From Mucispirillum schaedleri ASF457 (GTDB lineage Bacteria > Chrysiogenota > Deferribacteres > Deferribacterales > Mucispirillaceae), in contig NZ_CP097562.1 of NCBI RefSeq assembly GCF_000487995.2, positions 310,001 to 374,000 on the forward strand: a stretch of DNA of 64,000 bases. The letters are read 5' to 3'. The number at the start of each line of letters is the position of its first letter. Positions within the stretch are counted from its first letter, which is position 1. The notes below the pieces were generated by a model. The model searched no databases and was not told where the DNA came from. It saw nothing but the letters and a program-made list of their open reading frames with translations. Below are positions 10,319 through 18,743 of this stretch, one piece after another. Both the position numbers and the translations under genes were made by a program.

Positions 10319-11578
10319 TTAAATATCATACTTATTTTTTCTATATGATTTTAAATCTACTATACTTGCTGGTGTATGTTCAACTGACCATTTATATATC
10401 ACAACTTCTACTGAATATTTTTTGTCCGGATTGCCACCATAAAGCCTATTATTATATGCAATCATAATTAATTTAGATTTATCTTTTAATAAATCTATGC
10501 ACTCATAAGGCTCTGCTGGCAAATCCTGAATATTTCTGCATGATATATCAGTTACAAATATATTCTTATCAGTTATTACTAACAGTTTATTATCAGGCAG
10601 ACTTTCAAAACTTAATGCCTTATATATAATTGGTAATGGGTTATATGATGTTAAATTTTCATCAATTTCTTCATCTTTTAATGATGCATATTTCAGATTA
10701 GCTTCTTTATCAAAAATCATTAATCCACCAATATCTGAAAAAGAGCTTGCTATTGTTGCCCATACTCTGCCTGCTGCAATACTCATGCTGAAAAAACCAT
10801 ACCGTTGAAAATGAGTGTATACCTGCTCTGTTTTTTTATTATATATGGCTAATGCTCCCTTTTCTTCTTCACTGCAGTCTGTGGCAACAGCAATAACAGA
10901 CCCATCATCTGATATACTAATTTCAAGCCAGTCTATTAAATCATCAGTAAATTCAAAGCTGCATATTAATTCTAAATCTGTATTATATATTTCCCAGAAT
11001 TTACCTTTTATATTAACAGCATAACCATTGCTGATTATCCATTTGCTGCCTTCTAATACCGCTATCTCACTTAAATGATAAAGATTTTTATACACTTCTT
11101 CATCATCAATAATAATAGAGCTGTCATTATTTGCTTCATTTATTGTATATAAATGAAGCCTGTTATGACGAATAATTAGAAATCTGATTTTATTATTCTT
11201 ATTAAAAATATGAAGAAAATCCATATCATGCATATAAGATTCTTTTGCCATAGAGCTAAGCCATTCAAAACCTTTATCATTAGAGCAGTAAAAAGTAATA
11301 CTTTCTTCATACTGGGCATACTCTGATATAAAAACAAGATAAAGTCTGCCATCTATATAAATATAGTCAAGCAGCATATCTTCATCAGCTTCAAACTCCC
11401 ATTTTTTTATTACTTTACCATCTAAATTTATATGGTAGAATATAAAAACATTAAATGTATTTTCAAGAATAATAAATGAATTACTGTCTATAAATTTAAT
11501 TCTTTTTAAAACGGATGAACATGTGTCAGAAAAAGCTGAAAGATTATCCAGCTTAAATGATGTTAATTTCTCAAACAA
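10319..11578 (-). CDS. Uncharacterised protein, possible beta-propeller
   Basis: I do not recognise this 419-residue protein. It has no signal peptide or membrane segment, so it is probably cytoplasmic. It is made of short repeated hydrophobic strands with turns such as DGRLYLVFI, EGSKWIISNGYAV, DDGSVIAVATD and PDNKLLVITDKNIFV. That spacing resembles blades of a WD40- or PQQ-like propeller, though no classical WD or GxxxW repeat is present. It stands alone between the activase and two other unknown genes on the same strand. The AT-rich codon use matches its neighbours. The function is unknown. Confidence 0.6.
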   Translation of the reverse strand: MFEKLTSFKLDNLSAFSDTCSSVLKRIKFIDSNSFIILENTFNVFIFYHINLDGKVIKKWEFEADEDMLLDYIYIDGRLYLVFISEYAQYEESITFYCSNDKGFEWLSSMAKESYMHDMDFLHIFNKNNKIRFLIIRHNRLHLYTINEANNDSSIIIDDEEVYKNLYHLSEIAVLEGSKWIISNGYAVNIKGKFWEIYNTDLELICSFEFTDDLIDWLEISISDDGSVIAVATDCSEEEKGALAIYNKKTEQVYTHFQRYGFFSMSIAAGRVWATIASSFSDIGGLMIFDKEANLKYASLKDEEIDENLTSYNPLPIIYKALSFESLPDNKLLVITDKNIFVTDISCRNIQDLPAEPYECIDLLKDKSKLIMIAYNNRLYGGNPDKKYSVEVVIYKWSVEHTPASIVDLKSYRKNKYDI

Positions 11579-11659
11579 AACTTCACTCTCTATAAAATAT
11601 TTTGGGAAAAATTACTAACATATTTTATATATTAAGTCAAGTATGATAAAAAACTATAC

Positions 11660-11875
11660 TTAGCCTACTACATTAATAAGATGACCAATGCCTTTTGATA
11701 CTTCTATATTTGCTCCAGCCATGCTGGCTTGTTTTGTAGCTGCATCTGTATTAGTAAGCTCTGTAATACCATGCTGATGAGACATACCTTTTGATTTATT
11801 TGCAGCTGCAATAGAATACTCCATACCTAACATATGCGATTTTTCAAAAGAAGGCAAGCCTGAAACATAAGCCAT
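11660..11875 (-). CDS. Small uncharacterised protein (71 aa)
   Basis: A good ribosome-binding site (CAGGAG, 7-8 bases before the ATG) supports expression. The protein has no cysteine and no membrane span and is rich in Ala, Ser, Gly and His. Its C-terminal half (TNTDAATKQASMAGANIEV) looks amphipathic and helical, loosely like small structural or motility-associated peptides, but I cannot place it in a family. It follows the 211-residue membrane protein gene on the same strand, with an AT-only hairpin between them. Confidence 0.5.
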   Translation of the reverse strand: MAYVSGLPSFEKSHMLGMEYSIAAANKSKGMSHQHGITELTNTDAATKQASMAGANIEVSKGIGHLINVVG

Positions 11876-11917
11876 AATTATACTCCTGCTGGGTTATCCC
11901 CATAGATATAATTTATG

Positions 11918-11957
11918 AAATAATTATTTATTTGTCAATACAAATAAATAATTATTT
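11918..11957 (-). terminator. Perfect 18-bp AT-rich inverted repeat at a gene end
   Basis: Arms 11918-11935 and 11940-11957 are perfectly complementary with a 4-base loop (CAAT on the plus strand). The repeat overlaps the stop codon region of the 211-residue gene. Apart from one G-C pair at the loop it is A/T only. It could act as a terminator or RNA-stabilising stem between that gene and the following 71-residue gene. Confidence 0.5.
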
Positions 11958-12587
11958 GCCTGTATTATCCATTAATTCTTCTACTGCCGACCTGCCATAA
12001 GAGTTGTTAATAAAATATAACACTACATCTTTTGGTGATATATATGATGCAGGCGGTGTTGCACCACAATATTCAATATTTAAGTAATCATAGAACTCTT
12101 TTTCTGAAATATTGCCAGTTTTTATCATAAGAGATGTCTGCACAATATTTGTATATATTTCCATATTAACAGCCTGCAACACTGCTTCTGCCTGAGAAAT
12201 ATTTTTCTGACCATAAAAATTTTCTAAAAAAGCAATAAAATTCATACTAAAATCATCTATAGCTTTTTTAGCTGGAGTAGATACTGCATATTCCTGCATT
12301 TGTGTATCAGTAATATTATCACTTGTCATTTCATTATTAATCTGAATAAAGAGAGCACCTAGTTTTTTCACATCATTACATGCTACTTTAATATTCCCTT
12401 TTTTAATATTCTCAAAAGTTTCATACCCTATGTTGTTATCAGTGATTTCCATTTTATTATTACTTAGAGTAAATTCTTTATCAGAGCGAAAATTACTTGT
12501 TACTATAATAACCATCACTATGACACCTAAAAAAAGCATAAATCCAACTGATTTGTATAAAATACTTGATTTTTTATTTTTCTTCAT
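11952..12587 (-). CDS. Uncharacterised membrane-anchored protein (211 aa)
   Basis: There is one N-terminal transmembrane helix at about residues 12-30 (VGFMLFLGVIVMVIIVTS) after a Lys-rich start, so the rest probably faces the periplasm. The soluble part is mostly helical, with no Cys pair, and its motifs do not match a family I know. It ends with SYGRSAVEELMDNTGK. The gene lies upstream of the 71-residue gene on the same strand. The two may share a transcript, although an inverted repeat separates them. Confidence 0.5.
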   Translation of the reverse strand: MKKNKKSSILYKSVGFMLFLGVIVMVIIVTSNFRSDKEFTLSNNKMEITDNNIGYETFENIKKGNIKVACNDVKKLGALFIQINNEMTSDNITDTQMQEYAVSTPAKKAIDDFSMNFIAFLENFYGQKNISQAEAVLQAVNMEIYTNIVQTSLMIKTGNISEKEFYDYLNIEYCGATPPASYISPKDVVLYFINNSYGRSAVEELMDNTGK

Positions 12588-12794
12588 AAAAAGCCTCTAT
12601 AACTTATTTAAAATATTTATAAAATATACTATTTTATGTTATGCTTTATTTCAATACTAACTTATGCTTCTTAACAATTTTTACTAACAATAAACCTAGA
12701 TATTTTTAAAATATAATATTATATTAATTGTTGATTATAAAATACTGAATTAAATTTTATTAAAATAAACAAATAGAAATATATATTAATGAGA
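12588..12794. other. Intergenic AT-rich stretch
   Basis: I see no gene. The stretch lies between the csoR terminator and the upstream side of the 211-residue membrane protein gene, and must hold that gene's promoter. No strong -35/-10 pair was found. Confidence 0.35.
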
Positions 12795-12829
12795 CTTTTG
12801 AAAAAAGGAAAATATCCTTTTTCCAAAAG
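12795..12829 (-). terminator. Terminator of the copA-csoR operon
   Basis: A 15-bp stem with one mismatch (12795-12809 with 12815-12829) and a 5-base loop lies just after the csoR stop. On the transcribed strand the second arm is followed by only a short U-containing tract. Confidence 0.7.
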
Positions 12830-12834
12830 TATAT

Positions 12835-13098
12835 TTATTTCATTAGAGTATTAAACAGAGAAACAAGTTCATCTATTTTTTTATCTACATCACCATTTTT
12901 TGCGGTATCACGAACACATGATAATAGATGAGCTTTTAAAACTACATTATTAGTTTTACGCATAAGAGCTTCTACTGCAAATATTTGGTTTGATATATCC
13001 ATACAATATCTGTCATCTTCCACCATTCGCATAATACCTTCTATGTGACCTTTTGCTGTTTTTAAAAGTAGTAAAACTTCTGTTTTATCTGCTTTCAT
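12835..13098 (-). CDS. csoR: CsoR-family copper-sensing transcriptional repressor
   Basis: This 87-residue all-helical DUF156 protein is expected to bind DNA when apo and release it on binding Cu(I). The copper ligands are visible as Cys32, His57 and Cys61, with the same 25 and 4 residue spacing as the Cys-His-Cys set of characterised CsoR proteins. That favours copper over nickel or formaldehyde sensing (RcnR/FrmR). Its ATG overlaps the copA stop (TAATG), so the two are translationally coupled. The likely target is the inverted repeat upstream of copA at 15603-15622, giving autoregulation of the whole operon. Confidence 0.9.
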   Translation of the reverse strand: MKADKTEVLLLLKTAKGHIEGIMRMVEDDRYCMDISNQIFAVEALMRKTNNVVLKAHLLSCVRDTAKNGDVDKKIDELVSLFNTLMK

Positions 13099-13313
13099 TA
13101 AACTTTCTCCACTGAAACTGCTTCAAAACCAGCTTCATTTACAACATTCATTAAATCACTGTCTGCAACTTCTTTTGATAAGGTTACAGACGCATTTTTT
13201 GCTTCTAAATTAACTTCAGCAGAAACTACCCCATCTACAGTATTTAATGCTTTTTCAACCGCCATTTTACAATGATTGCAGTTCATACCGTTTACATTAA
13301 CAATAACTTTCAT
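13098..13313 (-). CDS. copZ: Possible internally initiated copper chaperone (CopZ) inside copA
   Basis: Within copA, codon 758 is an ATG at 13313 preceded by AAAGGAG at ideal spacing. From there the frame encodes exactly one complete 71-residue heavy-metal domain starting MKVIVNVNGMNCNHC, as a free CopZ would. The upstream ATPase part ends naturally at ALRLKFF before a ten-residue linker. The sequence therefore looks like copA and copZ joined by loss of the copA stop, with the copZ start signal kept. Whether free CopZ is made is inference; the site itself is plainly visible. Confidence 0.5.
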   Translation of the reverse strand: MKVIVNVNGMNCNHCKMAVEKALNTVDGVVSAEVNLEAKNASVTLSKEVADSDLMNVVNEAGFEAVSVEKV

Positions 13314-15584
13314 AATTTTATCTCCTTTACTATATTCTTCTGCTTTAAAAAATTTTAATCTTAAAGCATTAGTTACAACAAATATTGAGCTGAAACTCAT
13401 AGCAGCAGCAGCTATCATTGGGTTTAATGTAATACAAAATGACTTATAAAAAATACCTGCAGCTACTGGAATACCTATAATATTATAAAAAAAAGCCCAA
13501 AACAAGTTTGTTTTAATATTCTTAATAGTTGCATGGCTTAATTTTACAGCAGTTAAAGCATCCAGCAGATTATTTTTTATTAAAATAATATCTGCTGATT
13601 CTAATGCTACATCAGTTCCTGCTCCTATTGCTATTCCTAAATCAGAACGCATTAATGCAGGTGCATCATTAATACCATCTCCTACCATAGCAGTTTTAAT
13701 GCCTTTCTTTTGAATTTCTTTTATTATATTTTCTTTATCTTGTGGTAACAGCTCCGCATATACATTATTAATTCCTGCCTGATTAGCAATATGCTCTGCA
13801 GTTTCTTTATTATCCCCTGTAAGCATATATACATCTATACCCTGTTCTCTAAAACCTTTTACTGCTTCTATACTTGACTCCTTAATAGTATCAGCCACAT
13901 ATATAATACCTATTACTTCATTATTGTCTGCGATATAAACAGGTGCAACAGCTTTATCTGGCAAAAGCATATTAGAAATTTTAGTAATATCTATATTATT
14001 ATCTAATATAAATTTTCTATTACCAGCATAATAAGTAATATTATTTATAGTGCAGGATATACCAAGACCTGAATAAGAAGTAAAATTTTCAACATTTAGT
14101 AATTTACATTGTAATTCTTCTGCTTTTTCAACAATAGCTTTTGAAACAGGATGCTCAGATTTTACTTCCATAGAATAAGCAAGCTGTAATAAATCATTTT
14201 GACTGTATTTAAATGACTGAATGTTTACAACTTTCATTTTTCCTTCTGTGATAGTTCCTGTTTTATCAAGAGCAACAGCTTTTATATTATGTGCCATTTC
14301 AAGACTTTCTGCAGATTTTATCAATATACCATGTTCTGCACCTTTACCTGTGCCAACCATTATAGCAACAGGAGTTGCAAGCCCTAAGGCACATGGGCAG
14401 GATATTACCAAAACAGATATTGCAATAGATAAAGCAAATTCATAACTTTCACCCATATAAAGCCAGAATATTCCAGAAATTAAAGCTATAACAATAACGA
14501 TTGGCACAAATATGCCGCTTATTTTATCAGCAAGTTTTGAAATAGGTGCTTTTGAGTTTGCAGCATCTTCTACTAAAGATATTATTTGGGATAATGTAGT
14601 ATCTTTGCCAACTTTTAATGCTTTAAATCTTATATGACCAGTTTTATTAATAGTGGCACTTATTACTTTATCTCCCTGTTTTTTCTCAACAGGTATACTT
14701 TCACCAGTAATAGCTGATTCATCAATAGAAGCAGCACCTGAAATTATTATGCCATCACAGGCTATAATACCACCAGGTTTTACTACTATAATATTTCCAG
14801 CCTGTATATCGTCATAGGCAACAGTCACTTCTTTACCATCTTTTTCTACTATGGCAGTTTTTGGTGTTAAACTGATTAATTTTTCAACAGCATCCCGAGT
14901 TCTTCTTTTTGATTTTGTTTCAAGATATTTTCCAAGAGTAATTAAAGTTAAAATAGTAACAGCTGATTCAAAATATAAGTCATGACTGTATTTCATAACT
15001 ATTGATGTTTCCTGATAAGTATATCCATGCACTATTTTATATATTGCAAATATACCATATATTACAGCAGCAGATGAGCCAAGAGCAACAAGACTGTCCA
15101 TATTAGGAGCTTTATTAAACAATGCCTTAAACCCATTAATAAAATATTTTCTATTAACTATTAAAACAGGTATTGTAAGTAAAAAAAGAGTAAAAGCATA
15201 ATTAAAACTTCCTTCATAATGCTTAAAAAAAGAAAACTGCGGAAGTCCTGCCATACTGCCCATAGATAAATACATTACAGGAATAAAAAATATAAATGAG
15301 ATAACAAGCCTTTTTCTCATATTTTCAAGCTCTGTGTCATAAGGAAGTTTTTGAGTCTGTTTTGAAGTCACCTTATTATTTTCTATTTCTGCACCATACC
15401 CTGCTTCAGTAACCGCTGAAATAATATCACTGCTTGATACTGCATCATCATATTCTACCACCATACTATTTGAAAGCAGATTAACATTAACATTTTTAAC
15501 TCCATTAACCTTAGCAACAGCTTTTGTAACATGAGCAGAACATGCAGAACATGTCATACCTGTAATATTATACTTCTCTTTCAT
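13098..15584 (-). CDS. copA: Copper-exporting P1B-type ATPase with C-terminal CopZ-like domain
   Basis: This ATPase pumps Cu(I) out of the cytoplasm. It has 828 residues: an N-terminal heavy-metal domain (GMTCSAC at 9-15), eight predicted membrane helices, the TGES actuator loop (293-296), the CPC metal site (396-398), the DKTGT phosphorylation site (440-444), SEHP (486-489) and GDGIND (635-640). After the usual C-terminal membrane pair comes a short linker and a second heavy-metal domain (GMNCNHC at 766-772). A C-terminal domain is uncommon in CopA, where such domains are normally N-terminal. The linker carries an in-frame ribosome-binding site and ATG (see the internal copZ entry). AGGAGT precedes the main start. 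The operator and csoR support copper control. Confidence 0.95.
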   Translation of the reverse strand: MKEKYNITGMTCSACSAHVTKAVAKVNGVKNVNVNLLSNSMVVEYDDAVSSSDIISAVTEAGYGAEIENNKVTSKQTQKLPYDTELENMRKRLVISFIFFIPVMYLSMGSMAGLPQFSFFKHYEGSFNYAFTLFLLTIPVLIVNRKYFINGFKALFNKAPNMDSLVALGSSAAVIYGIFAIYKIVHGYTYQETSIVMKYSHDLYFESAVTILTLITLGKYLETKSKRRTRDAVEKLISLTPKTAIVEKDGKEVTVAYDDIQAGNIIVVKPGGIIACDGIIISGAASIDESAITGESIPVEKKQGDKVISATINKTGHIRFKALKVGKDTTLSQIISLVEDAANSKAPISKLADKISGIFVPIVIVIALISGIFWLYMGESYEFALSIAISVLVISCPCALGLATPVAIMVGTGKGAEHGILIKSAESLEMAHNIKAVALDKTGTITEGKMKVVNIQSFKYSQNDLLQLAYSMEVKSEHPVSKAIVEKAEELQCKLLNVENFTSYSGLGISCTINNITYYAGNRKFILDNNIDITKISNMLLPDKAVAPVYIADNNEVIGIIYVADTIKESSIEAVKGFREQGIDVYMLTGDNKETAEHIANQAGINNVYAELLPQDKENIIKEIQKKGIKTAMVGDGINDAPALMRSDLGIAIGAGTDVALESADIILIKNNLLDALTAVKLSHATIKNIKTNLFWAFFYNIIGIPVAAGIFYKSFCITLNPMIAAAAMSFSSIFVVTNALRLKFFKAEEYSKGDKIMKVIVNVNGMNCNHCKMAVEKALNTVDGVVSAEVNLEAKNASVTLSKEVADSDLMNVVNEAGFEAVSVEKV

Positions 15585-15602
15585 ATAAACTCCTGTATTC
15601 CC

Positions 15603-15622
15603 TACCCCTGTGGTATGGGGTA
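15603..15622 (-). promoter_or_regulatory. CsoR-type operator upstream of copA
   Basis: The inverted repeat TACCCC-N8-GGGGTA is typical of CsoR operators: G/C tracts flanked by TA in an otherwise AT-only region. It lies right where transcription from the promoter at 15629-15657 would begin, so bound CsoR would block initiation. Confidence 0.8.
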
Positions 15623-15628
15623 TTATTA

Positions 15629-15657
15629 TTAATAATACATATAAATAAAGAAGTCAA
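15629..15657 (-). promoter_or_regulatory. Promoter of copA-csoR
   Basis: On the minus strand TTGACT (15652-15657), a 17-bp spacer and TATTAA (15629-15634) form a good sigma-70 promoter. The predicted start site falls at the edge of the CsoR operator. Confidence 0.7.
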
Positions 15658-15660
15658 CAT

Positions 15661-16022
15661 ATAAAAACATCTACTTTAATATTGAAAATCATAAAAAATG
15701 AAATAAATCAAAAAAAATTAGCAAAATATAATACCATTTTTTATAATTTTCTAAATTTTTTATATAAAATAATATATTTTTATCTAAAAATTTATCAATA
15801 TTATTATTTTATATTATTTATTATATATCAATATTTTATATTATATTATATATACTTATACAGCTAGATTTTTTTATATTTATCACAAAATAATATAATT
15901 TATAAAAATATGCTTGACAATAACAGTAATGAAGTATATTAATACTTGTCAAAATTTATAGATTTTAAACATATTAACTGGCTTAAGCCTGATTTTTATA
16001 TGAAATATTTAAAAGGTGAAAA
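15661..16022. other. AT-rich divergent intergenic region between copA and potA
   Basis: No gene is supported. An open frame of 61 codons at 15682-15867 is almost pure A/T with low-complexity Ile/Tyr/Phe/Lys content and no ribosome-binding site. The right part holds the pot promoter. A short inverted repeat (AGTAT-N4-ATACT, 15933-15946) overlaps the -10, and TTGACAA/TTGTCAA arms lie at 15914-15920 and 15946-15952. Either could be an operator. Confidence 0.5.
15914..15942 (+). promoter_or_regulatory. Promoter of potABCD
   Basis: TTGACA (15914-15919), a 17-bp spacer and TATTAA (15937-15942) lie about 80 bases before the potA start. The -10 sits inside a small palindrome. Confidence 0.65.
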
Positions 16023-17126
16023 ATGAAACAGCAGGAAACACTTGTAGAGTTAAAAAGTATTTGCAAAAGCTTTGATGGCAAATCTATATTAAATAATTTA
16101 GACTTAAAAATATATAATGGTGAATTTTTAACAATACTTGGTCCTTCTGGATGTGGAAAAACAACTACTCTCAGGCTTATTGCAGGCTTTGAACAGGCTG
16201 ACAGCGGTGATATTTTACTGCAGGGAAAACGCATTAATGATATTCCTGCAAATAATAGAGAAGTTCATACTGTTTTTCAAAACTATGCACTTTTTCCACA
16301 TATGACAGTTTTTGACAATATTGCTTTTGGGCTTAAAATGCATAAAGTTCCTAAAAATGAAATAACAGAAAAAGTTATGGATGTTCTGCGCATTGTAAAA
16401 CTTGAAGAATTTATTGATAGAAAACCGCATCAGCTTTCAGGTGGTCAGCAGCAGCGTGTTGCTCTTGCAAGAGCATTAGTTAATCAACCATTAGTTTTGC
16501 TGCTTGATGAACCTTTAAGTGCATTAGATGCTTCCCTGCGTCTTAATATGCAGAAAGAATTAAAACAGCTGCAGCGTAAATTAGGCATTACTTTTGTTTT
16601 AGTTACTCATGATAGAGAAGAAGCATTATCTATGTCTGATAGAGTAATTGTTATGAATCAGGGTATCATTGAGCAGTGCGGCACACCTAAAAACTTATAT
16701 GAAGAGCCAAACTCTATATTTGTTGCAAACTTTATAGGTGATGTTAATGTGTTAAATGGAGAAGTGCTTGGGTTTGAAAATAATCTTGTTAAAGCAAAGG
16801 TTGAAGGTAGAATATGCAGCATTAAAACAAAAAAAGAATTAAATATTGGTGAAAAATTTACACTTCTTCTTAGAGCTGAAGATATGAGAATAGAAAAACT
16901 CAGCGAATACCCTGATACTGAAGGATTAATGGTTGGTAATATTGAAACAAAAGTATATAAAGGTGCCACTCTTGATACAACTATAAAATTAAATAATGGC
17001 ACAATAATTAAAGCCAGTGAATTTTTTGACGAAGAATATGAAGATTTTGACTACAATATGAATGAACAGGTATCTGTTGGCTGGGTTTCTGGCTGGGAGG
17101 TTGTATTAAAAGATGAAAGAGCGTAA
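16023..17126 (+). CDS. potA: Spermidine/putrescine ABC transporter ATP-binding protein
   Basis: This cytoplasmic ATPase subunit powers polyamine import. It has 367 residues, with Walker A GPSGCGKTTT (40-49), the Q-loop in VFQNYALFPH, the signature LSGGQQQR (138-145), Walker B VLLLDEP, and the H-loop THDREEA. The C-terminal third is a TOBE-type regulatory domain. It is the first gene of a four-gene operon and overlaps potB by 14 bases. The gene set (ATPase, two permeases, binding lipoprotein) and order match potABCD. Spermidine versus putrescine preference cannot be told from sequence. Confidence 0.93.
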   Translation: MKQQETLVELKSICKSFDGKSILNNLDLKIYNGEFLTILGPSGCGKTTTLRLIAGFEQADSGDILLQGKRINDIPANNREVHTVFQNYALFPHMTVFDNIAFGLKMHKVPKNEITEKVMDVLRIVKLEEFIDRKPHQLSGGQQQRVALARALVNQPLVLLLDEPLSALDASLRLNMQKELKQLQRKLGITFVLVTHDREEALSMSDRVIVMNQGIIEQCGTPKNLYEEPNSIFVANFIGDVNVLNGEVLGFENNLVKAKVEGRICSIKTKKELNIGEKFTLLLRAEDMRIEKLSEYPDTEGLMVGNIETKVYKGATLDTTIKLNNGTIIKASEFFDEEYEDFDYNMNEQVSVGWVSGWEVVLKDERA

Positions 17127-17970
17127 CCTGTTTCACACTGTAACTATTGCAGTAATAGTTTTATGGCTTTTGCTTTTTGCATTAATACCAAATATTATAA
17201 TGTTTATTGTCAGCTTTTTAGAATATGACAGTCAGTCTTTTGTAAAAGCTGTTTTCACTTTGGAAAACTATAAACGCTTTTTCTCTGGTGCATATTTTAA
17301 TATATTCTTAAACTCTTTTAAAATTGCAGCAATTGCTACTTTTTTATGTTTGATTATAGGATACCCTTTTGCATATATTTTAGCACGCTCAAAATCAAAG
17401 TATAAAGGTCTGCTGGCACTCCTTGTTGTTATCCCTTACTGGACAAGTGCATTAATCAGAACTTATGCAATATCGTATATGCTGGCAGCAAATGGGCTTA
17501 TTAATACTATACTTATTAAAATCGGTATTATAGATACCCCGCTTTCACTGCTCTATACAGAAGGTGCTGTTATTTTTGGCTTTGTATATACTCTTTTACC
17601 ATTTATGATACTGCCGCTTTATGCTACAATTGATAAATTTGATTTTAGATATGTTGAAGCAGCTCAAGATTTAGGTGCAGGTAAACTACGCACTTTTTAT
17701 CATATCATACTTCCACTTACATCACCAGGAATTATTGCAGGCACAGTTTTAGTGTTTCTGCCTGCCCTTGGATTATTCTATATACCAAGCCTTTTAGGCG
17801 GTGGCAAAAACATAATGGTAAGCAATATTATTCAAGAACAGTTTACATCAAATGTGCTGCAAAACTGGCCACTTGGCTCTGCTGCAAGTGTATTAATAAC
17901 TGTTATTATGGGTATTATGATATGGGCATACTATAAAAGCTCAAAATCATTTAGGACAAAGGTGTTGTAA
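17113..17970 (+). CDS. potB: Spermidine/putrescine ABC transporter permease PotB
   Basis: This inner-membrane permease has 285 residues and about six transmembrane helices. The binding-protein-dependent transport motif that docks on PotA is visible as EAAQDLGAGKLRTFYHIILPLTSPGI, near residues 185-210 (EAA-x3-G-x9-I-x-LP). The first helix follows a short cytoplasmic start (MKERNLFHTVTIAVIVLWLL). The gene overlaps potA by 14 bases and shares the TAATG junction with potC, so the subunits are translationally coupled. Confidence 0.92.
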   Translation: MKERNLFHTVTIAVIVLWLLLFALIPNIIMFIVSFLEYDSQSFVKAVFTLENYKRFFSGAYFNIFLNSFKIAAIATFLCLIIGYPFAYILARSKSKYKGLLALLVVIPYWTSALIRTYAISYMLAANGLINTILIKIGIIDTPLSLLYTEGAVIFGFVYTLLPFMILPLYATIDKFDFRYVEAAQDLGAGKLRTFYHIILPLTSPGIIAGTVLVFLPALGLFYIPSLLGGGKNIMVSNIIQEQFTSNVLQNWPLGSAASVLITVIMGIMIWAYYKSSKSFRTKVL

Positions 17971-18743
17971 TGAAAAATGTAAAATGGCATTGGCTGTATA
18001 TATTTTCAGTTTATTTATTTTTATATCTGCCATTAATTATTCTAATAATCTTTTCATTTAATGAAGCATCATCCGGCACTATATGGAAAGGTTTTTCTTT
18101 AAAATGGTATGAAAAATTATTTAATTCAAGTGCATTAATAAGCGGTCTTGTAAACTCATTAATTGTAGGTGTATCCGCAGCTACTCTTGTTACAGTTATA
18201 GGCACACTTTCTGCAGTTACTTTATTTAGATTTAAATTTTTTGGCAAAAATTTTATAATGTCATTATTATATATACTTATAATGTCCCCTGAGATTATTA
18301 TGGGTATATCACTGCTTTTACTGTTTAAATTTTTAAGTATGAATTTAGGCTTTCAAACACTGCTTATTACACATATTACTTTATGTCTTCCATTTGTTAT
18401 GGCTGTTCTTTTTACAAGACTTGCTGATTTTGATATGCATATTATTGAAGCCGCAAAAGACTTAGGTGCAAATGAACTACAAACATTTTTTCATATTATT
18501 CTACCGTCAATACTGCCTGCTGTAATAGCTGCATGGATATTAAGCTTTACTATATCTATGGATGACAGTATATGTGCATTTTTTACATCAGGACCACAGT
18601 TTGAAATACTGCCGCAAAAAATATATGCAATGGTTAGAACTGGTGTAAAACCAGAAGTTAATGCTTTAAGTACACTTATTTTTGGAGCATCAATGCTCAT
18701 AATCATAATAGCTCAAATAATGTTAAAAGAGAGGAAAAAATGA
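17970..18743 (+). CDS. potC: Spermidine/putrescine ABC transporter permease PotC
   Basis: This is the second permease of the polyamine importer: 257 residues and about six membrane helices. It carries the EAA loop EAAKDLGANELQTFFHIILP that contacts the ATPase. Residues such as NSLIVGVSAATLVTVIGT are typical of PotC. The start codon overlaps the potB stop by one base, and the end overlaps potD by 4 bases. Confidence 0.92.
   Translation: MKNVKWHWLYIFSVYLFLYLPLIILIIFSFNEASSGTIWKGFSLKWYEKLFNSSALISGLVNSLIVGVSAATLVTVIGTLSAVTLFRFKFFGKNFIMSLLYILIMSPEIIMGISLLLLFKFLSMNLGFQTLLITHITLCLPFVMAVLFTRLADFDMHIIEAAKDLGANELQTFFHIILPSILPAVIAAWILSFTISMDDSICAFFTSGPQFEILPQKIYAMVRTGVKPEVNALSTLIFGASMLIIIIAQIMLKERKK

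Noticed and set aside
15682-15867. 61-codon open frame between copA and potA
   Set aside because: Composition is almost pure A/T with low-complexity Ile/Tyr/Phe/Lys repeats; chance frame without a start signal.
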